In this document: piece after piece, positions 10,462 through 23,100 of the stretch
Layout of the letters: each line of letters begins with the position of its first letter
How positions within the stretch are numbered: position 1 is the stretch's first letter
DNA from: Uloborus plumipes
Taxonomy: Eukaryota > Arthropoda > Arachnida > Araneae > Uloboridae
Assembly (NCBI GenBank): GCA_038373865.1
Contig: JAXGGA010003422.1
Location: 1 to 64,000, forward strand
Direction of reading: 5' to 3'
DNA: 64,000 nucleotides
The notes under the pieces: generated by a model
What the model was told of the DNA's origin: nothing
The model's input: only the letters and a program-made list of their open reading frames with translations
Database searches by the model: none
Translations under genes and position numbers: made by a program

Positions 10462-13400
10462 CCATAGACTTTACTGGCGGTAAAAAAGTATCTTGTATTT
10501 TCAGGTAATTTATTTTCTAGAGCTAACTCGGAGCGCAAGTATTCAATATTATCGAAAAATATTTCGGATAAACATTTTACAAAAAGAAAAGAAATGGACA
10601 CATGACGATACAATACAAACCACAGATAAGGCTTATTATATAGCAATGTCCAGATGATAAAAAAATTTCCATTTTCTTAGCTAATATGTATTAACATTTA
10701 AATACACAGTAGGGTGCAGCGAAGAAATGCTTTTTTTCAATTAATTTTGAAAGATGAAGGAAAAGTTGCCTAATGTCATTGTTAGCATGTGTGCAGAATT
10801 AATATCTTCAGTTGTCCCTGTAGCTGTTCATTATACGAAATTTGTCATTTTTTAAATTCATTTAAAAGTTAGATTCCTTGTTTCTAATATTACAAAAAAT
10901 TGCCATATGGTATCCTTAGAGAGTGTGCAAATTTGTATTCATGTGTATTCATTACGCTATTAGTAAAAATATTAAATATCTTAAGGACAACTGAATTGCG
11001 CGTAAATAAAATATTCAAAACAATAATAAATAATAAGTAAAAATATAAAAATAAGATTAAAAAATACTATTTCTTTTAAAGTGAAATGTGTATTTCAACT
11101 TAACACACGAATGTAGACTCAATGAAGTATTTTATAAATTCCTAGAAGATAAATGAAGTCAAAGGCATGAAAAATTTATTAAGGAGATGTGTAACAAACT
11201 TAGGCTATTTTGTATTATTACATTTTTTTTAAAGTATCAGTTACTTTTCTCAAAGCGTAAGAGCTGTAATAGAGTAGCGTCAACTGCAATGAGAATTTGG
11301 AAACATCAAAAGTTTATGTTAAGACAGCCATTATTACTGGTTCTCCTTCTTTCTTTTTTTTATTTTTGAGCACTAGTCAATGATTTTCCTATCGTTAATC
11401 AATGCTACTAAAATGCATGTTTCTTATTTTACACAAACTTATGGTTAATTTTAACAGTTTAAGAAACTAATTGAGTATGTATTGATGAATACATAGTAAT
11501 GGTTAAAGTAGCAGGATCATTTAGTGATTATGGCAAACATCAAATTAAAAAGACTTTTCCATATCCAGACGAAGAAAAAAAAAACAATAATCACAGAGAA
11601 TCAAAGAATCTTTTGAAAAAAAGGTAAAAACGAAGTGTAACAAGACATAGCAACTAGAATGGGTTTATCCCTCAAATAGCTAACAGAAGTAGGGTAGATG
11701 GAGAAAGATGCCGTATTAACACGCCGTATCGCATGATTAAGTCACAGCCGTATGAAAAATCAGCTTGCCTGTCAGTTGAAAGTGTATCAGAGTATACAAA
11801 TAATGTTTGATGATTAATTACATGATTCCTTTTAAATCTTTAATTAGAATAAAATAAGTGCCTTTGTGCTGACAAGAATAAGGCAAAAATAATATTTTAA
11901 AAATGCGCATTACAAAAATTCTGACACATGTTTCGGCGTCACACGGCTCATTCAGTGCAAAAAAAGTAAACTTATGGAGACACTTGGGTGCATTTCTACG
12001 TTGTTTTTATTATCTTATCGTTGTTTCTTTTTATCTATTTTTATCTAGTCTGTCATTAATTTAAAAATAGTTTTTGCTTTTTTCTCTCTTGAACTCTTTA
12101 ACTTAACTCTTATTACATACTTGACTTGTATTTTTAGCTCATTTTAATTTACAAAACCACAAGGTCTGAGTTTTTATGTGATGGACATTTTTCTGTTTTT
12201 ATTTATTTATTTTCTTTCTGAATAAATAAATAAGTAAGTTGTGTTATTAACCGAGGTAGGTATTTAACCAATAGATCCTGCAATACCTTGTCATAAAATA
12301 TTGCAACTTAAAGAAAGCCACCGAAAAACCGCAAAGACTAGTTATGTTGACTTCTAGTTATACCATGTATTGCTTCAAGAAGAAAGTTAGATTTCCTCCT
12401 TGTACTTTTTACCAAATTTATTTTACAAATAAAACTGTCTTTATTATGCCCTCATAACATAAAGCAGGTCGCGCACAAAATCCATAAATTTGGAAAACTA
12501 CCGGCAAGTAAAATATTGTCTCTTTCAAAATACACTATTCATGATCGAGACCAAAAGGCACTTGAGACCTCTAAAAAAACTTCACTCCATTTCCTAATGA
12601 AACGCTGATGATAATCTTGCCATTTTCTAAAGATCTTCATGTTTTTTCCATTACCTTTTTGTACGGAGAGATAGCCAATAAACCCGTTTATGAGATATGA
12701 AATTACGTTGCACTTCGGTTAATAGTTCTGCTGGGAGTAATTTTTTTGATAGACTTTATTCTATTCATGAGTACACTAACTGGGGTAGGCAGTTTGATCC
12801 TGTAAAAACACAGGTAATAGTGCAGAGCAGAAATGTTTAAATGGAAGTACGAAAATTAATGAGTAAAAGAAAGAGTAGTTTATTCTACTCTAATGTTTAA
12901 GTTATTTAAAAAAAATGGCGTTACGTATTTATAATTTATGTAAGCTTCGCTTCTGTTTTAAACGTAATATCAATTACTGCTGATTACTAAGGCATATAAA
13001 TTCGTTAAACGATAATACGTAAAATTTCGCTAATTTGTTGTTTTGTATTGATAAAGTGACTGCATGAATCACTTGAAAGCTTTTTTATAGGTCATTCTTT
13101 TTTCAACTTTTAACCTTTTCAAGGAACATACGAATGCACTACTTTATCACATCAAACAAAAGTGTACTATTATTCATATTAAGATATCCAAATGAAAACT
13201 GAAAAAAAATATCGTAAAATGTAAGTAAACATATGTTTTTTTCTATCTGTGCTGCTTAAAACATTTACTAGCAGCTTATTTCAATAATGAGAAAAAGTAA
13301 AATAAAAATAAAAAATGACGTTATGGGCGAACATGATTTTTTGAAACGGAGGGCTAGGTTTAACATATTGAGAAACATTTCCGTAGTATGCCGGAACATG

Positions 13401-15138
13401 TTTCTAAATTATATGTTTTTAAAAATGGTTAGACTTATTATTTTTTTTTACTTTAGTGAAAAAGAGGCGAAACTGAGTATTAGACATGTTTAACAATAAT
13501 TTTTGAGGGATTTTATAAATCTGATAAAGTTTTTCACACACAAAAAAAAATCTCAAAGAAAACAAATATTTCGAGCCACAATACTGTGCAAAATACAATA
13601 AACACTAAAAAAATTCAACAATAGAGTTTGGCAGTAAACTTAAACTTTCTTCCAAAACTGAATTTTAAAATAATCGGTATTTGTCGAAATAAATAGCTTA
13701 TTTCGAGCACCAATGGTGAATATTTTCTTTCCAATCTTTGCAGATGATTCTATTTTAAAATGTGTAGTACACATCATTCAAGTTTGGAAAAAATTGGAAA
13801 CTTCCTAAGTGAAATAATTTCTTTTGCAAACTTTCTATTCAGGAGTTCATTTTAGAGAACCATGTCATGTCACTTACATGTAAGTGGTAAAAACACCGAG
13901 AAAACGGTTTTTGTGTTACTACTTCCGCATGAGAAATCTAACGTATATTTGACATTTTATGCCTACATAGAGAATAGCTATCCTCCTACATAATGCAGTT
14001 TCTTATCAAAGTTTCTCTTCATGGCAAACAATATTTTGCAACATGCTTGAGGATTTAGTTAAGAGAAACATAACATTCTAGTTCTTTGAAGTAGTGCGAT
14101 CGCAGTGGACTTTCAGTGTAATATAATTTTAGGTTTAAATGAAATATTACATCTATTTTAAAAGGTGTATCAGCATTTACATATCTATGGACAGTATTAA
14201 TTACGAATTTGCATATTTTCTAATGCTAACAAGTCTTAGATTGCTTTCCTGTTGCTTTTACCTTACAGTTTAGTCAAACTATTACAAAAAGGGATATAAC
14301 CAAAAATTCAAGTAAGCGTCACGTTTATCTTCGTAACATTTTGAAACAGACTTTACAAAAAGGCAGAGAGAATATACAACAAAACTTTTTTTATTAGAAA
14401 ATTAACGTACTACTGTTCAAGTACAGGTATTTATTGTTTGTGTAAAGTAAAGAGATTTAATGCACATGAAACTAATCCTTCTGTCAACAGAGAATAATCC
14501 TAATGTAAGAACCTACAATGAGAGATGTTTCATTCATTTAGTTCAGCTCAATATTCCCGCTAAAGATACGAAGAATAAAAACTTTTAATAGCATTCTCTA
14601 ATGTCCAACTTCCAAAAGCTATCGTATTGTTCTTCCATCGTAAGGCAGTCTATTATAAAAGCAATTTTCACAGAAAGCCAGCTCACTAGATTTGCTAAAA
14701 GACCTTTTTTTTTCCTTTCCCACCCCTTCTTTAACTGGATCCGGATAACTCAGCATCCCCCTTTTCGTTTGTTTTCCTATTTTCAGTGGATCACGTCTTA
14801 AGCTCAGGACTGAAGCTCTCGAAGCTGTGATCACACTTCACTTCTGTCTATTGTTTAATCTTCTTTTTCCCCAGAACTCATCTGAGCTCTTTCGCCCTTT
14901 TCTCTTATGTTCCCCGTTTTCATTGAAGTTTTTATCCCTCTTTTGTTTGTGTGAGTTCTGTTTTCAACTTTTATTGCTTTTCATTCTTTGGGAGGAAGTA
15001 TTTACGTCTAATAACGTGGCTTTTGGAAGAGAAATAGTAGTTACCGCTGTATCTTAATTATTACAATAACAATGCGCATGGAGAAAGTTAACTTGAATAC
15101 ATAGAAATAGAAATGTCCTACAGTTTTAAAATATTCTA
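10462..15138. other. Long AT-rich stretch, no gene seen
   Basis: No coding signal. At about 11920-11990 there is a segment (TTTCGGCGT... to CTTATGGA) related to one arm of the foldback element at 30990-31211. At 14600-15000 the sequence is less AT-rich and pyrimidine-rich on the + strand, with no recognisable product. A sequence near 10708 beginning TAGGGTGC resembles one near 40852 and may be an old repeat end. Confidence 0.5.
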
Positions 15139-15565
15139 CACTGCAAAAAAAGAACTGCTGGTTTTACAGTATAATAAAGGCAGCCGAGGTTCCAATTTGA
15201 AACTGTAAAATGCACAGTAATAAACTAAAACTAGCAATTTTAGTTTTGTACTGTAAAGCTAGCATTTTTACAGTTTTTGTAAAGTTAGCAATTGTACAGT
15301 TTATTGCCGTAAATTTTAGCCTTATTATACTTTAAAAACTACAGTGTAATACTAGCAGCAGAGGTTCCAGTTTAAAATGCACGGTAATAATTTGTAAAAT
15401 TAAGCAATTTCACAGCTTATTACAGTCAAATTAGCAATTTTACAGTTTAGTATTGTGAAGTTACTGATTTTACAGTTTATTACTGTAAAAATAGCAAATT
15501 TTTACTGTTTATTACTTTAAAGTTAGCTGTATTATACTGTAAAAACAACATTAATTTTTTAGCGT
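15139..15565. mobile_element. ACTGTAAAA-family MITE, copy 1
   Basis: Begins CACTGCAAAAAAAGAAC and ends with a matching inverted sequence (AACATTAATTTTTTAGCG). The interior is a run of modules of the form TTTACAGTTTATTACTGTAA alternating with AGCAATTTT, each able to fold back on itself. Target duplications are not clear. Further copies are at 31292, 32527, 48758, 49834, 50868 and 53305. Confidence 0.75.
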
Positions 15566-16998
15566 ATTATATTTTTTATGTCTTGGTAACGAACAAGCTG
15601 GGATAAATGTTTTGATTTTCGCCAAAAGAAAACATGTATGGCATTAAATATGCCGTTTAATTTTTAAAACAAATCTTACTTATCAATAACCATTTATAAA
15701 AAAACATGTCTTTCTTTATATGTACCAGAGACCATCAAACCGTCGATTGCAACGTACTAGTTGCTCACTAAGATACTTGCGGTTACACGCAACTGTGATC
15801 GATAGTTATGAGCTACACTTGCTACAAAGGATCGGCCACACACACACACAAACAAACATTTAAAAGAAGGAGGGGAAATTAATATTTCATTTAATACTTC
15901 TGATAATTTTTAACTCGTCAAATATCGAATATTTTCAATTTCTAAACATTTTTCTAGATATTAAGTATATGGAGAAAAACATATATACTGATATCCGTTT
16001 TAGATAGATACATAATATATCAAGTTTGAAGTTTTGTATTTCAAAATAGAAAGATTTAATGTTTAATACTATGGTTGACTTTTTTTTTTTTGAATTAAAG
16101 AAAATACCATGATAACCTTGTTTATATAGTTGAAGTTCTTGATGGATATTATTTCTCCATTTTCAGCTTTCTTTCAAGCTTTAAGTATGACAGAAAAACA
16201 AAGGTTATGCAGCTTTTAATTTTCACTTTGCTTTAATATTTATAAGTACATGTATATAATTAGCAAATATATGTCAGCGAATGTTATTTTTCTACGACAA
16301 GCAATGATTTAAAATGTAAAAAAAAAAGTATTCATAAAGTAATTATTCATGTATTCAAGTTTATAGTATTGTTCATACTGAATTTATATCAGCTTCCTTT
16401 CTTTTATGTTTCAAAAACTTCTTTTCAATGAATAAACTTTCTGTAAACCTAGGATTATCTTTTCAAGATTTTTATTTCGAAAGAGATTTGGAACTAGTTC
16501 ACTTTGTGAATCGATTTCTCTGGAATCGTTTACAAATGATGGAATCATTATTTTCTCCTTAAGATTTCATTAAACCGTATTCCTTTTGTATGATAAAGTT
16601 GTATTTGTAGGAATGTCAACAGCAAAATATTATCGCCATCATTAGCAAAAATGTGAAGTAAGTTTAGCATTTCAAGTAAATTAGGTAGCAGGCCACATTT
16701 AAAGTTTATGTTTGTACAAGTAGAATGTAGAAAGTTTACCAATCGTAAATATCCATAAATTGTATCCCTTGTTTAAAAAGTAGAAAATATCCACGTATTA
16801 CAAATTAAACCTCCCAAAAAAAGAGTTTTTTTTTCTTTTTTTTTTAATCTTGAGAAATATTTTTGCCAAAAAAAAGAAGAAAAAAAAAAAGATGTACGTT
16901 CAGCAATGGCCTGGGGTGGCAGTTGAACTATATTGTGGAAGTGAGGAAGTTGAAACAGTAATGTGGATCAGTTGGAACTAGAGGTGCGGCATCGAGGA
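15566..16998. other. AT-rich non-coding DNA
   Basis: No gene or bounded repeat recognised. Short (CA)n occurs at about 15837-15850, and A- and T-runs occur around 16826-16890. Confidence 0.5.
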
Positions 16999-17540
16999 CA
17001 AAACATCGATGTGAGAAATCAAAATATCGATGGTATACATAAAAAAATGCTTCTAATCATCGATATTTTTTTCACATATAACGTACGAGTTTGAACAGTA
17101 ACTCTTCGTTATATCGCTCAATCGGATGTACAGAGTTTTTTCTTTGTCTCACGAAAAAACACCGACCGAAAGACATCGATGTAAGAAATCAAAATATCGA
17201 TGGTGGAGATACATAAAAAACATCGATGCTTCACATCATTGTTATTTTTTCACATATAACGTACGAGTTTGAACAGTAACTCTTCGTTATTGAGTTCAAT
17301 TGGATGTACAGAGTTTTTCCTTTGTCTCACGAAAAAACACCAACCGCAAGACATAGATGTGAGAAATCAAAATATCGATGGTATGGATACATAAAATAAC
17401 ATCGATGCTTCAAATCATTGATATTTTTTCACATTTAACATATGAATTTGAACAGTAAACCCTCGTTATATCGCTCAATCGGATGTGCACTGTGCAGCGT
17501 TTTTCATTTGTCTCACGAAAAAACATCGACAGAAAGACAT
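16999..17540. repeat. Tandem array, about three units of 170-186 bp, rich in ATCGAT
   Basis: The block CATCGATGTGAGAAATC followed by AAAATATCGATGG recurs at 17004, 17174 and 17352, giving spacings of 170 and 178 bp. A fourth degenerate start lies near 17538. Each unit also carries ACGTACGAGTTTGAACAG and TTTGTCTCACGAAAAAAC. Paired ATCGAT sites in each unit resemble DREF-type (TATCGATA) sites, but function is not shown. Weak traces continue to about 17730. Confidence 0.85.
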
Positions 17541-18013
17541 TGCTCGTAATTACGAAAAAAAAAATGCAATGAGATAAATACAGCAAATACTGTTTAACGT
17601 TGCAGCTTTTTTTATTCATTTAATCGTATATTTAAAAGACATTTTTTGATAAAATATAGAAAATTGACATCGAAAAAGACATAGAAAGCGAAACAACGAT
17701 GTTTGAAAATCGTTGACTGTAAATCATCGGTGGTAATTAAAGAGAACTTGTTTCGATAATATAGCTACTGACAAGTTAATTTAAAGCAGCGAATATGTCT
17801 CATAATAATACTTTACATTTTTCAATAAGACAATTCTGACAGAAAAAATCCGGATCAGCAGCTATGGAAGCAATAAAAAGAGCAAGAATCTATCATAGCA
17901 GGAACTAATCTTTTTCTAAAAAATGTAAAATATTAGGCACATGTTAGTTCAAACCAAAATAAATGATGCTAATATGCAGCAGAGTTAGTTTAAGTAAAAT
18001 TTAACTGGAAGTT
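17541..18013. other. AT-rich non-coding DNA
   Basis: Only decayed traces of the preceding array (an AACGATGTTTG segment near 17696) are seen. Confidence 0.4.
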
Positions 18014-18125
18014 CACTGTTAAAAAATTTCCTGAAATTTTACGGTAAAAGTTACTGGCATCCATGTTGCCAGTAACTTTTACCGTAAAATATTTTTTTAC
18101 TGTAAAATTTTCCTGAAGACAAAAC
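18014..18125. mobile_element. CACTGT-type short MITE with internal palindrome, probably truncated
   Basis: Begins CACTGTTAAAAAATTTCC. The interior TTTTACGGTAAAAGTTACTGG (18038 onward) is mirrored after a short centre by CCAGTAACTTTTACCGTAAAA, forming a strong hairpin. A related complete small copy lies at 19556-19636. The right end of this copy is not evident. Confidence 0.55.
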
Positions 18126-18479
18126 GAGAATTAACTAGCTGTCGTGGCCGTCACGAAACTTTCTTCTATATCTATCTTATGAATTCCGGTTACAAAATAA
18201 AATACGTACTCGCCCAAGTAATTGGAGACAGCTACAATTTCCCAATTATCGTAATAGCCCTGCAAATGCAGAATCAATGAGCGAAATTGGAAATCATTGC
18301 AAAAGCCTTGTTTAGATTAATTGCAAACATTTTATTTGTTAGTAAAAAGAAATTGGCAACAGTTAAAAATTTCAAATCATTGAAAGTTTTCAGCTGTTTT
18401 GATAATTAAATAGCGTGAAAGCGATTTTTTAATGAATTATTTTTTCGCATTGTTGACTAAGCGCAAAAATCACCCCACC

Positions 18480-19052
18480 CTCCCCCTGGGGCGATTGGCG
18501 CCAAAATTTAATCGATGCTTGCTTCCATATTGGGTTAGTGTTATTCCAAATTTCATTCAAATCGCAGCAATATTTCCCGAGATACAGTAGGTGCAATGAC
18601 AAAATAAGCACTTTTGATTGCTCCACCCCCATTTGAGATATTGACACACAAATTAAATCAGCCCCTGTACTCAATAGGGTCTACCTATGGACCAATTTTC
18701 GTTTGATTTCGCCGGTTACTTCCTGAGATATAACAGTCACCCTCGTGCAGAACACGTGCGATTGCTCCACCCCCCTTCGAGATATTGACAAACAAATTGA
18801 ATCAGCGATTGTACTCAATAGGGTCTACCTATGGACCAATTTTCGTTTGATTCCGCCTGTTACTTCCTGAGATATAGCAATCACCCCCGCGCAGAACACG
18901 TGCGATTTCTCCACCCCCCTTCAAGATACTGACACACAAATTGAATCAGCACCTGTACTCTATAGGGTCTATCTATGGTCTAATTTTCGTTTGATTCCGC
19001 TTGTTACTTCCTGAGATATAGCAATCACCCCCGCGCAGAACACGTGCGATTG
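18480..19052. repeat. 144 bp tandem repeat, three clear units plus one diverged
   Basis: The CTCCACCCCC block begins at 18621, 18765, 18909 and 19053, a period of exactly 144 bp. Units share AATAGGGTCTACCTATGG, TTTTCGTTTGATT, TTACTTCCTGAGATATA and GCAGAACACGTGCGATT. The stretch 18480-18620 looks like a more diverged unit. There are no stable reading frames. The array sits inside a larger repeat that ends at about 19372 with an ACTTTCTTCTATAT palindrome. Confidence 0.9.
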
Positions 19053-19187
19053 CTCCACCCCCCTTGGAGGAATTCGCTAAACAAAGTCAGGTGCACCAGT
19101 TCACATGGTGGTGCATATGTGAAAAAATTTTTGTTCGATTTCATGCAGTAGTTTTTGCTCTAGCGCGGCCACAAAAACTGGTCACAC

Positions 19188-19211
19188 ACATACAGACTCA
19201 CACACAGACAG

Positions 19212-19244
<33 letters not shown>

Positions 19245-19250
19245 GACATT
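19188..19250. repeat. (CA)n / (CAGA)n microsatellite
   Basis: Runs of CACACA with CAGACAGA interruptions. Confidence 0.9.
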
Positions 19251-19374
19251 TTCCAAAAATGGTCGAAATGGACTCAGCGCACCTCAAAACGTGCAAATCC
19301 GTCAAAATTCGACATTCGAAAATTTTTACGAAACCAATACTTTCTTCTATATAATAGATATAGAAGAAAGTAAA

Positions 19375-19500
19375 AAGCGGGAGATGCGAATGACAAGGAT
19401 CGAACCCGGGTCCCAATATTTTCACACCGCTTTACTATCTACGGTAGCAGATGAGACACATCAGGAGAGCGGAAATAGGGTGTCATCTGCATCTCACAGT
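19375..19500 (-). mobile_element. Possible tRNA-derived SINE head (B box on the minus strand)
   Basis: On the minus strand, 19407-19397 reads GGGTTCGATCC, a good match to the RNA polymerase III B box. About 35-45 nt upstream on the same strand is a weak A-box-like TAGATAGTAAAGCGG. No full cloverleaf could be drawn, so this is not called as a tRNA gene. It may be a SINE remnant or chance. Confidence 0.35.
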
Positions 19501-19555
19501 GAGTCACGTGGTGATCAACTGGCGCTGCAATCGCACTTTTTTTATCAGTTTAATT

Positions 19556-19636
19556 CACTGTAAAAAATTTCTGTACGGTAAACGCAACATTTTACAGTAA
19601 TATTTACCGTAAAAGCTTCCTGAATTTTTAACAGTG
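19556..19636. mobile_element. 81 bp CACTGT-type MITE
   Basis: Begins CACTGTAAAAAATTTC and ends GAATTTTTAACAGTG, its approximate reverse complement. The interior is palindromic TTACAGTAA/TTTACGGTAAA. Related to 18014-18125. Confidence 0.65.
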
Positions 19637-19976
19637 TTGAAAAGGAAAATGCACGCTTAATTTTCCTTAAAAGTACATCTCCTGCAAATCAGACACGTTA
19701 TTGTTATTATACGTATATGCTTTACAACAATGCATTAAATCAATTATCAGCTTCTGAATTAACTTGTATTACAAGCATAGGTCATGCTTCGCTTAATTGA
19801 ACTGAACGATTTTTGTTTTCCTTCACTTAAAATCAAAACAAAGAACAGAAACTATTTTAAACAATAAAATTAAAAACGCAAAAATTTAAAAGTTCAATTA
19901 AATATTGGCCATAGTTTTCTTATGCTTTCGCTTAGCATCATAACGCTACAATCTTACGCTTTTTATATTTCAACAA
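19637..19976. other. AT-rich non-coding DNA
   Basis: Nothing recognised. Confidence 0.4.
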
Positions 19977-19979
19977 TTA

Positions 19980-20122
19980 GGGCCCTGCTCCACATCAGCG
20001 TAAAACTCGACAGAAACCGAATGCTGAAACCGAAAATCCGGGTACTCCATAGGCGCGGCTGTGTTATCCATTTTACGTTTCTGCTTTATTTTTCTGCTTT
20101 ACGTCAATGTGGAGCAGGGCCC
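19980..20122. mobile_element. PIF/Harbinger-type MITE, 143 bp
   Basis: Perfect terminal inverted repeats GGGCCCTGCTCCACAT at 19980-19995 and 20107-20122. TTA flanks both sides (19977-19979 and 20123-20125). A three-base TTA duplication and GGG-starting ends are the hallmarks of PIF/Harbinger MITEs. The interior also shows inverted GTAAAAC/TTTTACG blocks. No coding capacity. Confidence 0.88.
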
Positions 20123-20125
20123 TTA

Positions 20126-23100
20126 TTCTTTGAGCTGTTAAATTTCTTTCGAAAGATGTATTAAATTTCGTACAAATATAGGTTTTAAATTTAAATTATT
20201 ACTAAGCAGGTTTTATTTGTGTGTTTTGTTTGTACTTGCCGTTTTATTTTTTAATACCAAATCATTGAGTGTTTTTTAACATACTTTTACTTTTATTCGT
20301 TTCTCTTTTTATAGAATTTTGTTGAGAAATCAATGAGGCCTTTACAACAGTAATATCCATTCACTATATTCCTAAAAATTAAAAATGTCCGTTTTTTTGC
20401 AATATATTTGTCCAAATAGTAATGATTTTTTTTCTTAAGTTTGTTGTTGTGAAAATATTATGCATTACAATTATTTTTTATAATGGCAGTAAATAATTTT
20501 GATCTATCAGCATAATTTAAATATTATTTTTATGTTAATTTTTATCAAAAAAAAACAGAACGAAAGAAAGAGAGAGAAAGGAAAAAAAAGGAAATTTTGA
20601 AGCAAAACATCATTTTTTAAGCCTTTTATTATTATTATTTTCTAAATCTTTTTTTCGAAGCACTTCACGCAACTTTATTTGTTTAAAGGAAAGTAGCATC
20701 TTTTGTCTTACATGATTTTTTTTTTTTACTTTTTTCCGTTCTCTCCTTCTTCTAGTTGTTTATTTGTCCCATAATTATTCCTAACTGCTGTGAAATGTGG
20801 TTAATCAGGAATGTTCTTTTTATTTTTTTTTCTAACAAGACTGCATATTAACTTCAAAATAAATTACTTTAACTGCAAAGACTGTGCGTGAAAAATTCAA
20901 GTTCTTAAAAATATAACTAACACACACATACAAAAAAAAGCAACATAAGGACTTCAGTGCATTAATTTGATGATATTGATTCATTTATTGACTCTTTTAA
21001 CTACAGAAAAAATCTCTATTACGCTAATGCATGCAGCATTAAACTTTAGATTTACAACTCTGGTAGAAATAAAACTTGCATGAAGAAAAAAATGCTTTGG
21101 ACCTTCATCAATATTTTAAGTACTTTGCCATAAACTGAGCTCTTAAAACCTTGAATGTTTGAACTGATTTTATTAGAAAATTTTCTTTTATGTGTGTTCA
21201 TAGCTATTAAATAAGATGATTAAAATGTGGTAGAATAGTGTATCGGGAAGTTTTTTTTTTCCAATCCATAATCCTAAAATTTCTTATTTTTCTGATAGAG
21301 TTCCATTATATGAAGATACTTTTAAAGAAAGTTACTGTCTTAAAAAGAAAATTTGGATAATTGCAGTGATGCTGTATTTGAGAGATTTAGCTTCTCTAAT
21401 TTTAGTGTCAGCAACTTGATTAAACAAAATGTTAAAAAATAGAAAGTTACAGAAAAACAATTGGCGAATAAATTGATTCTAGTTTAAGGGCCAGTGTTTA
21501 TGACTTTTTGATGTATTTTTAGGAGTATTTTTTTACGAAGAGCCACATGTTGTCTACGTCCTTAAGTCCACTTATTTGGTGCAATTGATTGCTTATAACT
21601 TTAAAAGAAATTAAAAAAAAAAAAAGTTTAGACAAAGATATTAAAAAAAAACACATGCAAAATTAACTCAGAGTCTACTCATATGTCAACTGTGAAATGT
21701 TTCAAAGTTATGTATAAATGTTTCAAATGTGAGGTTTGGAAATAAAATATTGAAGGTATATTTTTTGTTTTTCATTTTAGATGCCTACTCAAATGAATTT
21801 TTGTGTTGTCTTATTATTTATATACTATCATAATTCTTAGTAGTATTACTTTATTTATTTACTTATGGTATTCACGAATCTTTGTAGTGCTTTATTTCCG
21901 TTTTAATTTCGATGCTAACATTGTATTAACAAATTTTAAATAATTTTATATAACATTTTCAATTCATTTATTTTCGCTTTTGAATTTTATACTGGTACTA
22001 GACGCAGACATGCAGTATATAAGTACATGTTTCTTCTTTTGCCCAAAAATTAGTAAAATATTACTTACAGCCCTATTAAAAGCGGTGATATTTTATTGTC
22101 AATGTCGTAAAAAATTAGTATTTTGATCGAATTACATTTACTATTTATTTAATTAGTTATTTTTATTAAGACAGAGTCTCTTCTTGTTTCAATTTAACTC
22201 GAATACAATTTTTAATATTTTTGGATAGTTTTCCATACCTTTTTGAAGCTCTATTTTGCTTTTTTTTTTTAATTCCAAACTAATGAAAGCTGTGTTTGTA
22301 TTAGCGTTCATTTCATCAGTTTAAAACACTTTTTATCTTCACTAACTAAAAGCTGCTTCAAAGTGAGCATTCTGTGAAGGCAAATTTTGCAAATTTAAGA
22401 CCGTAAATTAATTAAACAGTTTACATTCTAAACTTTATATAGAAACTATTTTACATCATCGTGTGAAAAACGTATGTAACGACACATTTAAATTACGTAA
22501 ATATATAAGCAGAAAACAGATATAATAAAAAAAATTGATACTACGTAGCTATGTTTGCTTCCAAAGCTCAAAAAAAAAAAAAAACCTGTTCTAACACCTT
22601 CCTTTCCAATCGGCAATAAAAAGATAACAAGTATTTCATCAGAAGATTTCACCCAGTTCCGATTTTTATCACTTCTAAATTGCCAGCTATACATTGCAGC
22701 TTACTATAAATTAGCAAGCAACGCTGACTCTCAAACAAAGTGAATAACAACTTGCATATTTTCATTACCTCACAGGAAACACAATAACTCTAAAGGCGTG
22801 AAAGATCGATATAGTGTTTTGATAATAAACTCATTTACATATATATTGAACTGGCGTGCTAGTATTTCAAATGCTCATCTGTTTCTTTTATCAGCATTCT
22901 ACTAAATATAGTGCAAATTTCTCCGTTATTTATAATGAATTGATGGCACCAGAAAGGATAATACAGTTATAAAGCTTCTCATTTACATGTAGGATGAAAC
23001 AGCAAACCAGGAAGCCTAATTTATTTCCTCATACAAACAACTCATTTCCCGCAGGATTTGTGATTACATATTTCCAATCTCAAACTGTTTCAATTACTTT

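Larger units (their letters stand above)
18150..19372. mobile_element. Composite repeat containing the 144 bp array and (CA)n, family unknown
   Basis: ACTTTCTTCTATAT occurs near the left (18159) and near the right, where it is part of a palindrome (about 19339-19372). Between them lie the 144 bp array, a GC-rich stretch, a CACACA/GACAGACA tract (about 19188-19250) and a conserved-looking block at 19250-19330. Open frames here are low-complexity artefacts. I cannot name the superfamily. Confidence 0.5.

Noticed and set aside
19064..19354. 96-codon open frame with a QTHTQTDTHTHTH stretch
   Set aside because: Generated by the CA/CAGA microsatellite and the neighbouring repeat.
19397..19407. Complete tRNA gene around the B box
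   Set aside because: No acceptor or anticodon stem could be paired, so only a B-box/SINE possibility was kept.
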